From Channallabes apus (Eukaryota > Chordata > Actinopteri > Siluriformes > Clariidae), in contig CM060118.1 in assembly GCA_030522415.1 (NCBI GenBank), forward strand, positions 24,749,151 through 24,813,150: DNA of 64,000 nucleotides. Direction: 5' to 3'. Both the position numbers and the translations under genes were made by a program. Shown one piece after another: positions 44,279 to 55,478 of this stretch (its first letter is position 1; each line of letters opens with the position of its first letter). A model generated the notes under the pieces. It ran no database searches, was not told the origin of the DNA, and saw only the letters and a list, made by a program, of their open reading frames with translations.

Positions 44279-44744
44279 AGTGGTGAACTTATAAAGTCTT
44301 AAATGTTTTGTTTTCCCTTCTCAACGCATTATGCATTTACTCACCAATAATGGCTACCTTTTTAATTTGGTCAAGTCTCCAAGGTGCCCAGCAGCAGATT
44401 CCGTACCATGGCAGTAGCAGAGGTGGCAAGGCGGGCTGCTCTCCACGCTTCTGCCTGGCAAAACACCCCAGAGCCCTTTATAACTTCAATTTGAAAAATT
44501 ATTTCACATCACAATATTAATTTATTGGCAACTTTTAGAAACTTTTCATGTTTCATACTGATTCTTATGTTTAGCTTCCCAATAGTTAATAGGATTTTAT
44601 GTATAAATGCAGATTAATGATAATCTGGACATTCTGGACATTTGTTTACATGCAGGGTAAAACTGCAACAGGAACAGTACAAAATAAAAACTGAAAAAAG
44701 ACGGACATTCAGAGTAAAACAGTGCAAGATAAAAAAAAAACTGT

Positions 44745-45103
44745 ACAAAACATACATGCAGGGTAAGCATTGGTTGGAGCAATGTCCAAGCAGTGTAGAG
44801 AAATATTTCTGTACTGCTTCATTGTTTTGTGCTGTGTAGTATTGTAATAGCTGATCAGAGTGATCAACTCCCCATGTGCTGGTTGTACGCAGTCACAGGA
44901 CATGGAAATGTCTTTGTAGTCCATGTACCTTGTAATTTCACCCTCATCTTCACCGCGTCTACTGTAAAGCAGAATGGATGGTAGAACAGGTAGATACTTC
45001 TCGTGTGTCCATCCACTTCACAAATACAAGAGGTCCATCTGAACGGAGCTTGCGTGTCCTGATGTGAGGGGCTGGTGAAGGCAAGGGTGATGCAGACACA
45101 TTC
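44745..45103 (-). pseudogene. PGBD/piggyBac-like transposase exon remnant (R1)
   Basis: After an acceptor-like TTTTTAG the minus strand reads RSDGPLVFVKWMDTREVSTC, then STIHSA, a PGBD4-type block. Frame changes follow, then the expected GVD..DQ block is disrupted (ATGGGGAGTTGATCAC), then TTQHKTMKQYRNISLHCLDI and APTNAYPACMFC. Such proteins are DDE/D transposases of the piggyBac superfamily. At least two frame breaks make it non-functional. The 5' half is missing from copy L. Confidence 0.7.
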
Positions 45104-45830
45104 CTAAAAACAAATAAATAAAAAAATGTTAACCTATACTGTTCAGAGTAAATGGATGTGCAATTAATATGGATGCACAATATATACAGTACAGAGATGA
45201 CCAAAAATGTATCCACACTTCAACATGAAAAATATACACCTCTCTTCTGTAGGTCACATGACAGCATCAATGATGGTGATAGATAATACTACACACTGCT
45301 GCCATAATTCAATTTGAGTTTTAAAAAACACCATCCACTGGACATTACACACATATTGAACACATTCTAAACAATTACATCTTATCAGGTATTTGTAAAT
45401 ACACGCTAAACAAAAGGGATTATATACATTTACACCAAAGAAATATTCATAAGCATCACTTAGCTACATAAGGCTGTATTTTAGCCACCTGCAACTTGCT
45501 TGTTTGTGCTAAATAACATTACCGATAGCAGTGTTATAAGCTAACCAAAATGGAGCCAAATACACATTAGCAACCATAATCTAAAGCTATCCAAAACAAG
45601 GTGAATATAAACATCTGTAAACTCCATAAGGCATTAGCTTAGCCACCGGGAAATATCATGTTTGTGCTACATGAGGCAGCATGCTAGCATGATTTACCTA
45701 AACTATATAAATGGCATTGAAAGCCAATGTGTCACACAAGCTGACAAGAGCTAGCTGTAGTGAGGAAAATATTTACTAATATTAGTTTAATATTATCAGA
45801 ATAAGAGTTATATAAGACTTAATAACTTAC
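45104..45830 (-). other. Intron-like interior of R1
   Basis: Sequence between the two exon remnants, matching copy L 20,383-22,218 minus its hAT insertion. The single aatattag here (about 45,778-45,785) is the empty site of that insertion. Confidence 0.55.
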
Positions 45831-45965
45831 CCAGTGTAGCATGGGTCTATTCTCTGTTCAAAATGCTCCCGTTCGTCATCGGAGTCACACGGTCTTCTTC
45901 TGAGGTAAATGTAAACTTTCCAGAACATTCTGAAGAGTTTCCTCGGATGTGTAAGCGCGTGCCAT
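45831..45965 (-). pseudogene. Possible first exon of PGBD-like transposase (R1)
   Basis: Counterpart of 20,248-20,382 with ATG at 45,965, the same frame break, DSDDEREHFEQRIDPCYTG and the donor CACTGG|GTAAGT. It differs from L at a few bases. Confidence 0.4.
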
Positions 45966-46559
45966 CTTCCATAATGTGCTGAAAACTCACTGAATCGGAG
46001 TATTTTCAAACCTGTCTCTCTGTGTTCGTTTTTTCATGCCGGTGTCCGGGGGCGTGGTCTAGTATGTAAATTACCCGGACTGATTTCCGTGTGATTGGCG
46101 TGTGGGCGTGTCCTGCCTCGGGTCATTAGCATATAAGTGTGACAGAAATTCTGTGCCTCTCCTTGGTTTCATACGGATTACATAAACTGAGAATATTTGT
46201 TTTCAATGTGACTTGCATCATTTAAAAGTAGACACTTTAAGCTTTATATAGATATATTTCTCATTTCAGTTAATTTTAGTGACGTGTTTCAAAAAGATTT
46301 TCACGGAGACTGAGGTTTCATATATGTGCATATATCCTCATATACTGTATGTGGGCAATTAGGATTAGTTTTTTGCATTTTTTTTGTTAGTTCTTAGTTA
46401 TTGCCTTGATAATAGAAAATATGAGCTAGGCATCATGTATGACAGTTGTCAAAGTGAGATATGAGCTAAAATGACCAGATCCTGCCATAGGAGACATATC
46501 TTGTATGTACATATACAGTAGGGCTTATATGTGGATATAAAGAAGCAATACAGGAGACC

Positions 46560-46975
46560 TATATGGCCTGTATATGCACCTCAATGTTGCCTACATGTGG
46601 CATATATACGCATATATGCAGCATATATACGCATATATATTATCATATATGTGCATATATACTGCATATAGGTTTCATATATGTGCATATATCCTCATAT
46701 TTACATTTACATTTAGGCATTTGGCAGACGCTCTTATCCAGAGTGACTTACATTTTTATCTCATTATACATCTGAGCAGTTGAGGGTTAAGGGCCTTGCT
46801 CAAGGGCCCAACAGTGGCAACTTGGTGGTTGTGGGGTTTGAACCTGGGATCTTCCGAACCATAGTCCAATGCCTTAACCACTGAGCTACCCCTGGCCCCA
46901 TATAGGTGCGGTTATATGCGCATATATACTGCATATAGGTTTCATATATGCGCATATATCCTCATATAGGTTCTT
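46560..46975. repeat. TATATGCGCATATA palindrome array in R1
   Basis: Same array type as 19,270-19,700, interrupted by the SINE at 46,701-46,899. Confidence 0.8.
46701..46899 (-). mobile_element. tRNA-derived SINE (V-SINE-like), orthologous to the one in copy L
   Basis: On the minus strand the A box, B box, cccttgagcaaggccctta body and cgctcttatcc-complement tail match 19,352-19,537. The flanking palindrome units are the same. Confidence 0.88.
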
Positions 46976-47499
46976 TCCATGTGGGGCACGCACACTGCTC
47001 TGGGTCAGACACAGACAACGGGAAACAGGAACTAAGGTCTCAAACAAATGCTTCCCAACAGAATACCGTAGGTCGCATCGCCAAAATTCTTTCACCGTGA
47101 GTGGCAGGAACTTCCAGACTACAACATATTGAATTCTCATGCCTGTAGAGTGTATTATAATGACGTGGCGACAGTGTAAAAACACCCTCCAATGTTAAAT
47201 GCGAGCCGAAAATTGAGTACTTTTGAACGGCAAACAGGAATTAAGCTGTCAAGTGAGTAAACTAGACAGCAAGGTAAATACACAAAACTTACCGTCAAAT
47301 TTTTTTTCCCTCAATATATATATATATATAATTATTATTATTTATTTTTTTTTAAGCACCATGGCAAATCTCTTGTCAATTTTTTAACCTGTTTTAAACA
47401 CATACACACATGCATACACATTTTTATAGAAATGCACTTAGTTAATTTAATTTGCCTTACATTGTTGAATGAGGATGGGTTCCACAACCAAAAATCAAC

Positions 47500-47648
47500 A
47501 TTGATTCAATGTTTGTCTTTTCAACACTGAAAAGCATTGAATTATCAACATTGATTCAACATTATTTAGCATTGAAAAATCAACCTCAACCAAAATGATG
47601 ATTCTGATGAAATTTCAACATTGAATCAATGTCACCTTGCTATCTGGG
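47500..47648 (-). repeat. Sub-terminal palindrome array and terminus of R1
   Basis: TTGATTCAATG-type words directly before GCTATCTGGG, matching 18,581-18,735 in reverse. Confidence 0.65.
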
Positions 47649-47741
47649 TCACTTAACATATATTGGGTCATATTTGTAAAAAAAAAAAAAAAAAAGAAAG
47701 GAAAGAACAATAAGTTCAATAAGACAAGATTAATTAAAAAA

Positions 47742-48060
47742 TAATGCTGCTACTGATTTTATTTCAGCTTACCTGTTCAGTTTTATTGCCATTCTTTTTA
47801 AAATATTGTCTTTATAGATTTATATGTAGTTTGTCTTGATGTTCTTTCCTTTGTTTCTTTGTTTCACTAATATGACCCAATATATGTTCAGTGATACTTC
47901 AAATAATATGTGTAAATAGCATTGCTTTCCGTATTGTTATTTTTTTTTATACTAGTAACTGGTGTTAAAATATATCTCTACATTAATGAGCCAGTGTATT
48001 ATGATGTGGGCTGCTGTGGGCCAGAAAGTCCAGGGCCACTTTTTGGTCCCAGTCCGCCCC
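47742..48060 (-). mobile_element. hAT-like element end (CAGGGGCGGACTGG) with foldback arm
   Basis: On the minus strand the segment begins CAGGGGCGGACTGGGACCAA and continues to the ACAGGTAAGCTGAAATAAAA arm at about 47,790-47,750. The same arrangement lies at 61,920-62,173. CAG-type ends suggest hAT, but no second end or duplication was fixed. Confidence 0.5.
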
Positions 48061-48327
48061 TGACTGAAAGTCTGAGGCATAAGAGCCTCAGATTGGGGAA
48101 GTGGGGAGAGGTCCTGAATGTATAGGGGAAGGGTGAAAAATTTGCATTTGAATGTTGTCTGGCATTGTAAAGCACATATAGGACGCAACAGTGGTTCTAA
48201 ATATTATTTAGTACAACAAAACTTCTCCGCGCTCTGGAAAACTTTATTAGACTACGTAGGAAAATATTATATTTTCTAATAATTTAATAATTATATTAAA
48301 TTAACAAATATTGTATTTGTAAATCAT

Positions 48328-48618
48328 CAGCACTCGTGTTTTTGCGTTATCATAAATAATGAAATGCAGTAGGCTGTTATGGTCATTATAATTTTCTTTA
48401 ATAATAATTCGTTCTATTTTTTTTATTCTGATAGTTTACTCAATTTGCTTTTTGGTTATTTATATATTTAAATTGGGATGCCTTCTACTGTTAGAAATTT
48501 AACTCTTGTCAAAATAATAAAAATGTTTCTTACAAGCCCTTGTGTTGTTGTTTGTGCTGTTGTTCTTTAATAATAAAATAATCAGATACAAACAGTCTTT
48601 CTAAACGAAAACTAACCA
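48328..48618 (+). repeat. Direct repeat block A, copy 1
   Basis: This block (catcagcactcgtgtttttg to acgaaaactaaccaatg) is a near-identical direct repeat of 61,268-61,575. Confidence 0.88.
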
Positions 48619-48624
48619 ATGTTT

Positions 48625-49100
48625 TTTTTATTTTGCTCAGCATACTATAGAAAAAACAGCAAACAAACAAAAAAAAACATCGTGTCTGGTATAGGTTTAA
48701 TATTCAGTGCGCACCGTTTGTACATCTGTTATTTTACAACTATATAAGAACACTCAGAAATACCTTTTATTTAGGGTTAAGTGACTGATGTGCCTAACAT
48801 CTTTCAGCTGAGCCTCGTTTCACTGAATAATCCACCACTTTTCATCAGTATAATGACACACACACACACAGAGTCGTCACTCCCCTAAATTTAAAGAATA
48901 CAAACTGGTTGCGTGCGAGTTTGCTGTTTTTCCTATAGTATGCTGAAGCAAAATCAAAATAAACATTTTATTTTGTTTTATTTTTATTTTGCTATAATTA
49001 AAATAAATTTTTTTTAAACAGTATCAGTATCGAGATCGAACCCAGGTCCCCCACGTGAAAGGGCGCAGACTTACCTGCTACACAACTCAGACACTTAGAA
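48625..49100 (+). repeat. Direct repeat block B, copy 1
   Basis: It starts ctcagcatactatagaaaaa, contains ggtataggtttaatattcag and gcctcgtttcactgaataat, and corresponds to 59,995-60,541. In the other locus block A follows B; here A precedes B. Confidence 0.85.
49021..49095 (-). tRNA. tRNA-Glu(TTC)-like module, copy 1 (not a functional tRNA)
   Basis: On the minus strand an anticodon-arm segment CCCTTTCACGTGGGG and T arm ACCTGGGTTCGATC resemble tRNA-Glu(TTC). Four relatives in this window (also 49,591-49,664, 59,901-59,973, 60,469-60,541) share the flanking GGACACTTAGAGACAA sequence, so this is a repeat-borne tRNA relic. Confidence 0.45.
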
Positions 49101-49276
49101 ACAACGCACCTCAGACTGTAAATAGCACCCATTCGTCCATACTGTTCTTTACAGATTTTCCTTATCATAACATGCGTTAGATAGTTTTTTTTATCACTCT
49201 ATACACAATACTTTGCTATTTTTATAGATGTTGAGCATCGTGAGCAAGCCCGAGATCATATTAACGTTAATTATCA

Positions 49277-49415
49277 CCAGCCGGCATGAATAGGCCGACT
49301 CACGAGTAACGTGAGTTGGGCGCACACCAATCGATTCGTCTATGATTAATCGCTCACTCCGTAGGCTCCCTGAATAGGCGGGAAAGGGATGGAGCCGCGT
49401 ATTCGTGCCGGCTGG
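49277..49415. repeat. Short foldback with CCAGCCGGC ends
   Basis: Ends CCAGCCGGCATGAATA and TATTCGTGCCGGCTGG are imperfect inverted repeats about 140 bp apart overall. A small MITE-like or hairpin element without coding sequence. Confidence 0.5.
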
Positions 49416-49590
49416 AAAAAAAAAAAAACAGATCTAACAGATGAGGACTCAGATTAATGTGCAAAAAATATATAATAAAACTATATAAGTCTACATAGCC
49501 TTTATAAGACTCTACCTTAAGCGCACTTAAAACACTTTATTTAGTTTTATCTTAATTTTGCTATAATTAAAATAAAACAATTTTAAAACA

Positions 49591-49664
49591 TCATCACTCA
49601 GGATTCGAACCGGCACTTTGTGGATCTCTGGCCGAGCACTCTAACCGCTACACCAAGCAGGCAC
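49591..49664 (-). tRNA. tRNA-like module, copy 2 (interrupted edge)
   Basis: On the minus strand GTGTAGCGGTTAGAG (A box) and GGTTCGAATCC (B box) are clear. It resembles the tRNA modules at 49,021 and 59,901 in position and flank, but its sequence is more diverged. A Harbinger-like MITE is inserted right beside it. Confidence 0.4.
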
Positions 49665-50412
49665 TTAGGCTACGTTTACACTGCCAGGTTTCGATGCTTA
49701 ATTCCGATTTGCTGCCTATATCAGATTTTTTTGACCGTCTGTTTACACGTTCTTTTAACTATGACTCATATCCGATTCACGTGTTTACACTTGCCATACC
49801 ATCTGAAACATCGCGCATACTTAAAGGGAGGTTCTTGCGCTACAACCTAGCCAAGAAAGATGAAGGTGAAATATGCTTAATGCTATTTCTGCTATATATG
49901 CAAAGTTCGCGCACCATGGTTTTAAAACGGAGGAGGAGGGAAAAAACGCCATAATTGCAGCCTGCACATATGCTTCATTCATCAAATACTGATTTAATGT
50001 TATTTAGCCCAAATAAGCATTAACACAAGGCGTGTGTGTGTTGGAGGGGGGGGGGGGCGTTGTTCTTTTCCTCTTACATGTCACGTGCGATGTTGTAATT
50101 CAACACGCGCTTCCACCGGAGAATAATATTACGTCATTAAACCGCGAAGAAGTCGCAGTTTTAATGACGTACAGAACACAACGCCTCAGGAAATCCGATC
50201 TGTCTGTTTACACGGCAATCACATCAGCACATATCTGATTTATATCCGATTTATTTCCACATATGAAGGAGGCCTGAAACCGATCTCAAAATATCGGAAT
50301 GCATGCGTTTTTTTCCTGTTTACACGGACACAGAACATATCCGATATGTGTCACATATGAGCAAAAAATCGGAATTGGGTCGCATTCACCTGGCAGTGTA
50401 AACGTAGCCTTA
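49665..50412. mobile_element. PIF/Harbinger-like MITE
   Basis: The element (49,668-50,409) has perfect ends GGCTACGTTTACACTGCCAG and CTGGCAGTGTAAACGTAGCC, flanked by TTA (49,665-49,667; 50,410-50,412), the 3-bp target of PIF/Harbinger. Interior words repeat gtttacac and ccgat. No transposase. Confidence 0.88.
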
Positions 50413-50789
50413 GAGACAATGCACCCCATTGAAATTTATATGTAAATAAATAGTAAACTTGGCCGATTTCGTTATAATTTAGTTTGATGAGTGGGGCTTG
50501 AAAATTCTCTTGAAAAATATGGTCATTTATTTCAGTTAATAAATCTACTATAATTTTTTTTACTCATTATTGTACAGTACACATCAATAGCTCTGGTTCA
50601 GATTTTTCATGTTTGTTGTGGAAATTACCATCACTGTTGTATTTACTGCGATGAATGAAAATGTCACTTTGCGCCACCTGGCGGTCATTTTACGAATGAC
50701 TTTGAAATGCAACTGATTTATTTTGGCCGCTGTTGCCTTTAAACGGCGGTGTGCGCGGCGGGATGGTTATCCCGATTGAGTAACCACTG
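50413..50789 (-). repeat. Repeat T, copy 1, ending AACCACTG
   Basis: It matches 59,373-59,755 in reverse complement, sharing cgccacctggcggtcatttt / aaatgaccgccaggtggcg-type sequence and cttggccgatttcgttat. The end GTAACCACTG abuts fragment R2. Probably a transposon end (hAT-like CAGTGGTT terminus), unproven. Confidence 0.7.
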
Positions 50790-51359
50790 TATATGCAGCA
50801 TATATATTATCATATATATGCATATATACTGCATATAGGTTTCATATATGCGCATATATCCTCATATAGGTGCGGGTATATGCGCATATATACTGCATAT
50901 AGGTTTCATATATGCGCATATATCCTCATATAGGTGAGGATATATGCGCATATATTCTGCATATAGGTTTCATATATGCGCATATATCCTCATATAGGTT
51001 CTTTCCATGTGGGGCACGCACACTGCTCTGGGTCAGACACAGACAACGGGAAACAGGAACTAAGCTCTCAAACAAATGCTTCCCAACAGAATACCGTAGG
51101 TCGCATTGCCAAAATTCTTTCACCGTGAGTGCCAGGAACTGCCAGACTACAACATATTGAATTCTCATGCCTGTAGAGTGTATTATACTGATGTGGCGAC
51201 AGTGTAAAAACACCCTCCGATGTTAAATCTGAGCCGAAAATTGAGTGCTTTTGAACGGCAAACAGGAATTAAGCTCTGTAAAACTAGTAAACTAGTGAGT
51301 AAACTAGACAGCAAGGTAAATACACAAAACTTACCGTCAAATTATTTTTTTTCCTCAAT

Positions 51360-51418
<59 letters not shown>

Positions 51419-51737
51419 TTTTTTAATAGATATTTTTTAAGCACCATGGCAAATCTCTCGTAGTCAATTTTTGAACCTGTTTTAAACACATACACACATG
51501 CATACACATTTTATAGAAATGCACTTAGTTAATTTAATTTGCCTTACATTGTTGAATGAGGATGGGTTCTAAAACCAAAAATCAACATTGATTCAATGTT
51601 TGTCTTTTCAACACAGAAAAGCAATGAATTATCAACATTGATTCAACATTATTTAGCATTGAATAATCAACCTCAACCAAAATGATGATTCTGATGAAAT
51701 TTCAACATTGAATCAATGTCACCTTGCTATCTGGGTA
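50790..51737 (-). mobile_element. Truncated third copy (R2) of the large TIR transposon
   Basis: It contains the TATATGCGCATATA array, the frame with RIQYVVVWQFLALTVKEFWQ, an (AT)n/(T)n tract (51,365-51,424), sub-terminal palindromes, and the terminus GCTATCTGGG|TA. It matches R1 46,920-47,648 but has no SINE in the array. The rest of the element is missing beyond 50,790, where repeat T begins. Confidence 0.85.
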
Positions 51738-53534
51738 ATAATAGTACAGAGTACTATAGTGGTTTAGTAACATATTGTTGTTTTTTTAGTTGTGGTTTAT
51801 TTCGAAGAAGCGCACAATTTTCAAGCTAACTTAAGGAACAGGACTGAAGCTACAGTTTAATATTGCAATTACCTTGTGAAAGAACTGCACTGCATTTGAA
51901 ATTCATACCAGAAATGAGAGTTAAACATCATGTCAAATCATTTTAGGTAAAGATTCCATGGGGGCAGTAGTTTCAATGGTACAGTAGGCAACTAGAGTTT
52001 TCTATATTTTCTTGGGTGCTGAATTCGAGAAATCAGATAAGTAAACACGGGTAGGATTTTAAAATGTAGTCAAATTTTTTATCTTCCTCTCAATAGCTGG
52101 GTCAAGACCCTCTCGTGTCTTCCTGCTCACTTAGCCATCATAACAGAGTCATCAGAAGAGGATTGGGAGAGCCACTGGTTGAGTAGAGAAGTCAGTGTTT
52201 GTGTAGGTTGGTTGCTTAGTTCCTTGGTTTATACACACACACACACACACACTTTTTCCTTTGGGAGGGACACAAGGGGTTCTACTGTATGCATACTGTA
52301 TACAAGGTTGTTGTTGTTTTTTTTTTTTAAGATGAATGAAAATACATTTCAGTTATATTTCCGGTAGATTAAACACGTGTAAACTGTGATTAAAAATTGT
52401 CTGTGTAAACTTAACTACTGAGAAAATAAGCATTGTCGTATGAATAAACTTTATCAAAGCAGCCTGAATTTGGGAGATGCCTCCATGGAAGCGTATCTTT
52501 TGCTTGCAGTTTCAGAGTACATAAAGCTCTAAACTAATTTAACCACACATTAACATTTACAGGCCTGTGTGAATATTGTGTCTGTTCTACTTTAGTGAAC
52601 TTCAAACATTTTGGACTGAAATCGTAGCACAGCAGCGAGAGGCATGCGCAACAAGCTACTGTACGTAGTCAGGTAATAATAGCAAGCAGCCTTTTTGACA
52701 AGCTAGCCAGCAGACAGCACTGTAGCAATTAGCATTAGAAGTAACCATGTTAAAAATTTAAAGTAGAAAATGTATTGTTTAATATGTCCATCACTATCCA
52801 TACGTGAGGAAGAATCTGGTTGTGGTGATTACTACTAAGGTAACAAGTTAAAATTATAAACTGAGAGTGGATTTGGCTGTTTTTTTTACCAATTGAAAAA
52901 GTTGTAATTTTGTCTTGAACGATTAGCCCTTGTTCAGACTGCAGGCAGACTGTTTCACATATCTGATCTATAGGACTGACTGTCCACACTTTTTTTTTTA
53001 AGTGATCAGATTGCATTTGGGTCTGTTTAGGCTGGCAGCCCTAATCTGACACATTATTGACCTACAGTATCCACACTGGTTGCTGTGGCAACAACGATGG
53101 GGGCTTCGCCTCTAGCTTTGGCTATACTGACGTATCTCCCAAAGTGCTACATAAAATTAAACTTTGTCCACTGTCCATAGACTATTGTCTTTTTCTATAC
53201 GTTGGTTAAGCCAGCCAGCTGTTCAAGGATGCAGTTTTTACATACTTAGCAGTAATAGCGCCAAAAGCAAATAAAGAAAATAAAGATCCTCAGTGACCTC
53301 CTAAAGCATAGCGACTTAACATTCTCCCTGATTTTTATCTCTCTGCTTGTTTTTAAATTAGTTTTCATTATATGATTGTGTGGACTTGAACGTCCGCGCA
53401 CCCACCATGCATAGTCTGTGCAAGCGTTTGTACAGACGACTGTGTTATTTTTAAGGCATAGGAATGTTAATGATTACTGGTTATTAGTATAACTTGTGTT
53501 AATTAATTAATTAATTAATTAAAAAAAAAATTCT
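51738..53534. other. Intergenic, no gene seen
   Basis: Includes a short (CA)n (52,232-52,251) and a (TTAA)n tract (53,499-53,521). No supported reading frame or recognised element. Confidence 0.6.
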
Positions 53535-53702
53535 TTGGGCAATCATGGTTGCACTGTTCATACTTTACTGTTTGCACCAAGATCCAGGTCCAACTTTCCA
53601 TACATTCCATTGTATGTATTGTTATATTTATTATATTTTAGTGCAGTTATTATTTTGTTTGTTCTTTTGTTTATTCTTTTGTTTATTTTAAAATTTCATA
53701 TT

Positions 53703-53730
53703 GCTGCTGGTCTGTGAGCAGACCAGCAGC
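53703..53730. repeat. Perfect 12-bp-arm hairpin
   Basis: GCTGCTGGTCTG, loop TGAG, CAGACCAGCAGC. It lies in a LINE-tail-like region ending aatgataataaagtctcttt (to about 53,801). Confidence 0.8.
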
Positions 53731-53734
53731 GAAC

Positions 53735-53805
53735 AAACAAAACAAATTTGTACCAAACAAATTTCATTGTATCACTACAATGATAATAAAGTCTCTTTAT
53801 ATCTT
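53735..53805 (+). mobile_element. LINE tail-like fragment
   Basis: The segment aaatttcattgtatcactac followed by aatgataataaagtctcttt resembles the 3' tails of fish Rex1/CR1-like LINEs. No coding part. Confidence 0.4.
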
Positions 53806-53934
53806 TTTATTTTTTAGCATATTTTTATTTTATTTGCTCAGAAATGTTATATGGCAATAAAATTAAGTCAGATGATGACCTGAATGTACTGAATATCATA
53901 TACATGGAGTTTCTGTTCTTGATATCTGTTCTTT

Positions 53935-54175
53935 GGGGGCAGTGGTGGCTCAGTCGGTTAAGGCTGTGGGTTACTGATCAGAAGGTCGGGGGTTCGAACC
54001 CCAGCATCGCCAAGTTGCCACTGTTGAGCCCTTGAGCAAGGCCCTTAACCCTATCTGCTCCAGGGGCGCTGCTCCGTAAGCTGGCTGACCCTGCACTCTG
54101 ACTCCAGTTTCCTAATTGGGATATGTGAAAATTGAGCAATTTCCCTCTGGGATTAATATAGTTCTATAAAATTAA
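53935..54175 (+). mobile_element. tRNA-derived SINE
   Basis: A box GTGGCTCAGTCGG and B box GGTTCGAACCCC are followed by cccttgagcaaggccctta, caggggcgctgctccgtaag and gaccctgcactctgactcc. The tail is AT-rich (aaaattaaaattt). It belongs to the same broad SINE superfamily as 19,352-19,537 but has a different 3' half. Confidence 0.9.
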
Positions 54176-54649
54176 AATTTAAAAAATTAAAATTAAATAT
54201 CAAGGTTCTGGGCATATTAGGAATAATTTTCAGACATTAACTGGCCACCACATTGCATGCCATTATCAAATCTTAAGGCAGTCAAAGAAGATTTTAGAGT
54301 GAATAATATTATTAATATATTTTTATTGTATTGTATAATTATTATTGTATAATAATATGATCATATAATAATAATAATAATAATAATAATTATTATTATT
54401 ATTATTATTATACATCAAACATTAATCCAGTTTATTTTTATTTCACTCTGCACAATAACCATAAAGAACTTAAATAATCAAGTTTTAACTCTACAGTAAA
54501 ATGTGCCATTAAAAATCTGTATTAACTTGGTAAACACTGTATTAATGAATCATTTTCAGATACAAAAAAAGATCAAGAAAGCCAATCTAAATTATTATTG
54601 CACTCATTCCTTTAAATAATTGTGTTATCATAAAGCATTGTTTTTAGTC
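54176..54649. other. AT-rich intergenic with (AAT)n
   Basis: A (TAA)n/(TTA)n inverted microsatellite lies at about 54,367-54,412. No gene. Confidence 0.7.
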
Positions 54650-54832
54650 GAAAGCTGCACACAGGCTTGGCACAAGGTTTATGCCGGATGCCTTCCTGAT
54701 GCAACCTTCCCATTTTATCCTGGCCTGGGACTGGCACTGCATCCAGTGGCTGGGGTTTGGCATTGGCTAGGAATCGAACCCAGGCCTTCTGCATGGCAGG
54801 TGAGAAACCTACCACTGAGCATTACTTCACAG
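54650..54832 (-). mobile_element. tRNA-Gly-derived SINE-like repeat
   Basis: On the minus strand the head (about 54,829-54,769) reads GCTCAGTGGTAGGTTTCTCA then CCTGCCATGCAG and GGGTTCGATTCC, very like tRNA-Gly(GCC). It is followed by a body containing ggatgccttcctgatgcaac in reverse. Both polymerase III boxes are present. Confidence 0.6.
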
Positions 54833-55478
54833 CAATGGCCATCATGTTATCATAAAGCTAGCAAAGTGACTGAAATGGAAAGAGAAAAGAAAGTATTTTG
54901 GTTAGTTAGATAGATAGATAATTAACGACATGACCAGGAGAATTAAACAGTGGCCCATACTATACACAATAACAAATATTAATAAACTAAAGGAAAACAC
55001 AGAACGTATATTGGGACAAATTAAGAGAGACGAATGATAGGTTTTTTTTTTTTAGAAGTGAATCATCTTCAGTGTTCAATATTTTCAAATTGCTTTTATT
55101 GTTTCTCTATGTTTTGTAGAGCTGAATATATTCTATTGTATTGGATTTTCATTGTGTATTGGCATTGTTAGGTCTGACAAAGTAATCTGATTGGGTGACA
55201 GCCAGCACAACAGCACTGATTGGATGATTACAGTAGCAGTACCTGGCTGCAGCTTACTCTTGTACATCCTGTGGAAGCAGTAAGAGGTACTTAGTTTTGC
55301 CCACTTGTTTGTTTAGTTTTTTCCTTTTTGGCTTCATTTTGATAATGATGAAAAGTTATATGTTGTTTGGCTGAGGTTGTATTTGCCTGATTTTTAAACA
55401 AAAATTCATAGAATTAAAGAAGGAGGCAATAACATGACTGTATACACTTTATTTAAATAGCAAATGTGTGTGCTTGCA
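54833..55478. other. Intergenic, no gene seen
   Basis: No supported reading frame or repeat end. Confidence 0.6.

Larger units (their letters stand above)
39837..47650 (-). mobile_element. Large TIR DNA transposon, copy R1 (inverted relative to L)
   Basis: The ends are CCCAGATAGC (39,839) and GCTATCTGGG (to 47,648). TA precedes the left end; TC follows the right, probably a mutated TA. The whole body aligns in reverse to copy L. R1 lacks the hAT MITE and the full LINE of copy L, holds a private truncated LINE (43,791-44,272), and retains about 560 bp that L has lost. The transposase remnants are on the minus strand. Confidence 0.8.

Noticed and set aside
18579..47650. A simple inverted segmental duplication of host DNA
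   Set aside because: Homology stops exactly at matching termini on both sides and the outside flanks are unrelated, which fits transposition better.
49620..49954. Reading frames across the Harbinger-like MITE
   Set aside because: They cross MITE boundaries and contain no transposase motif.
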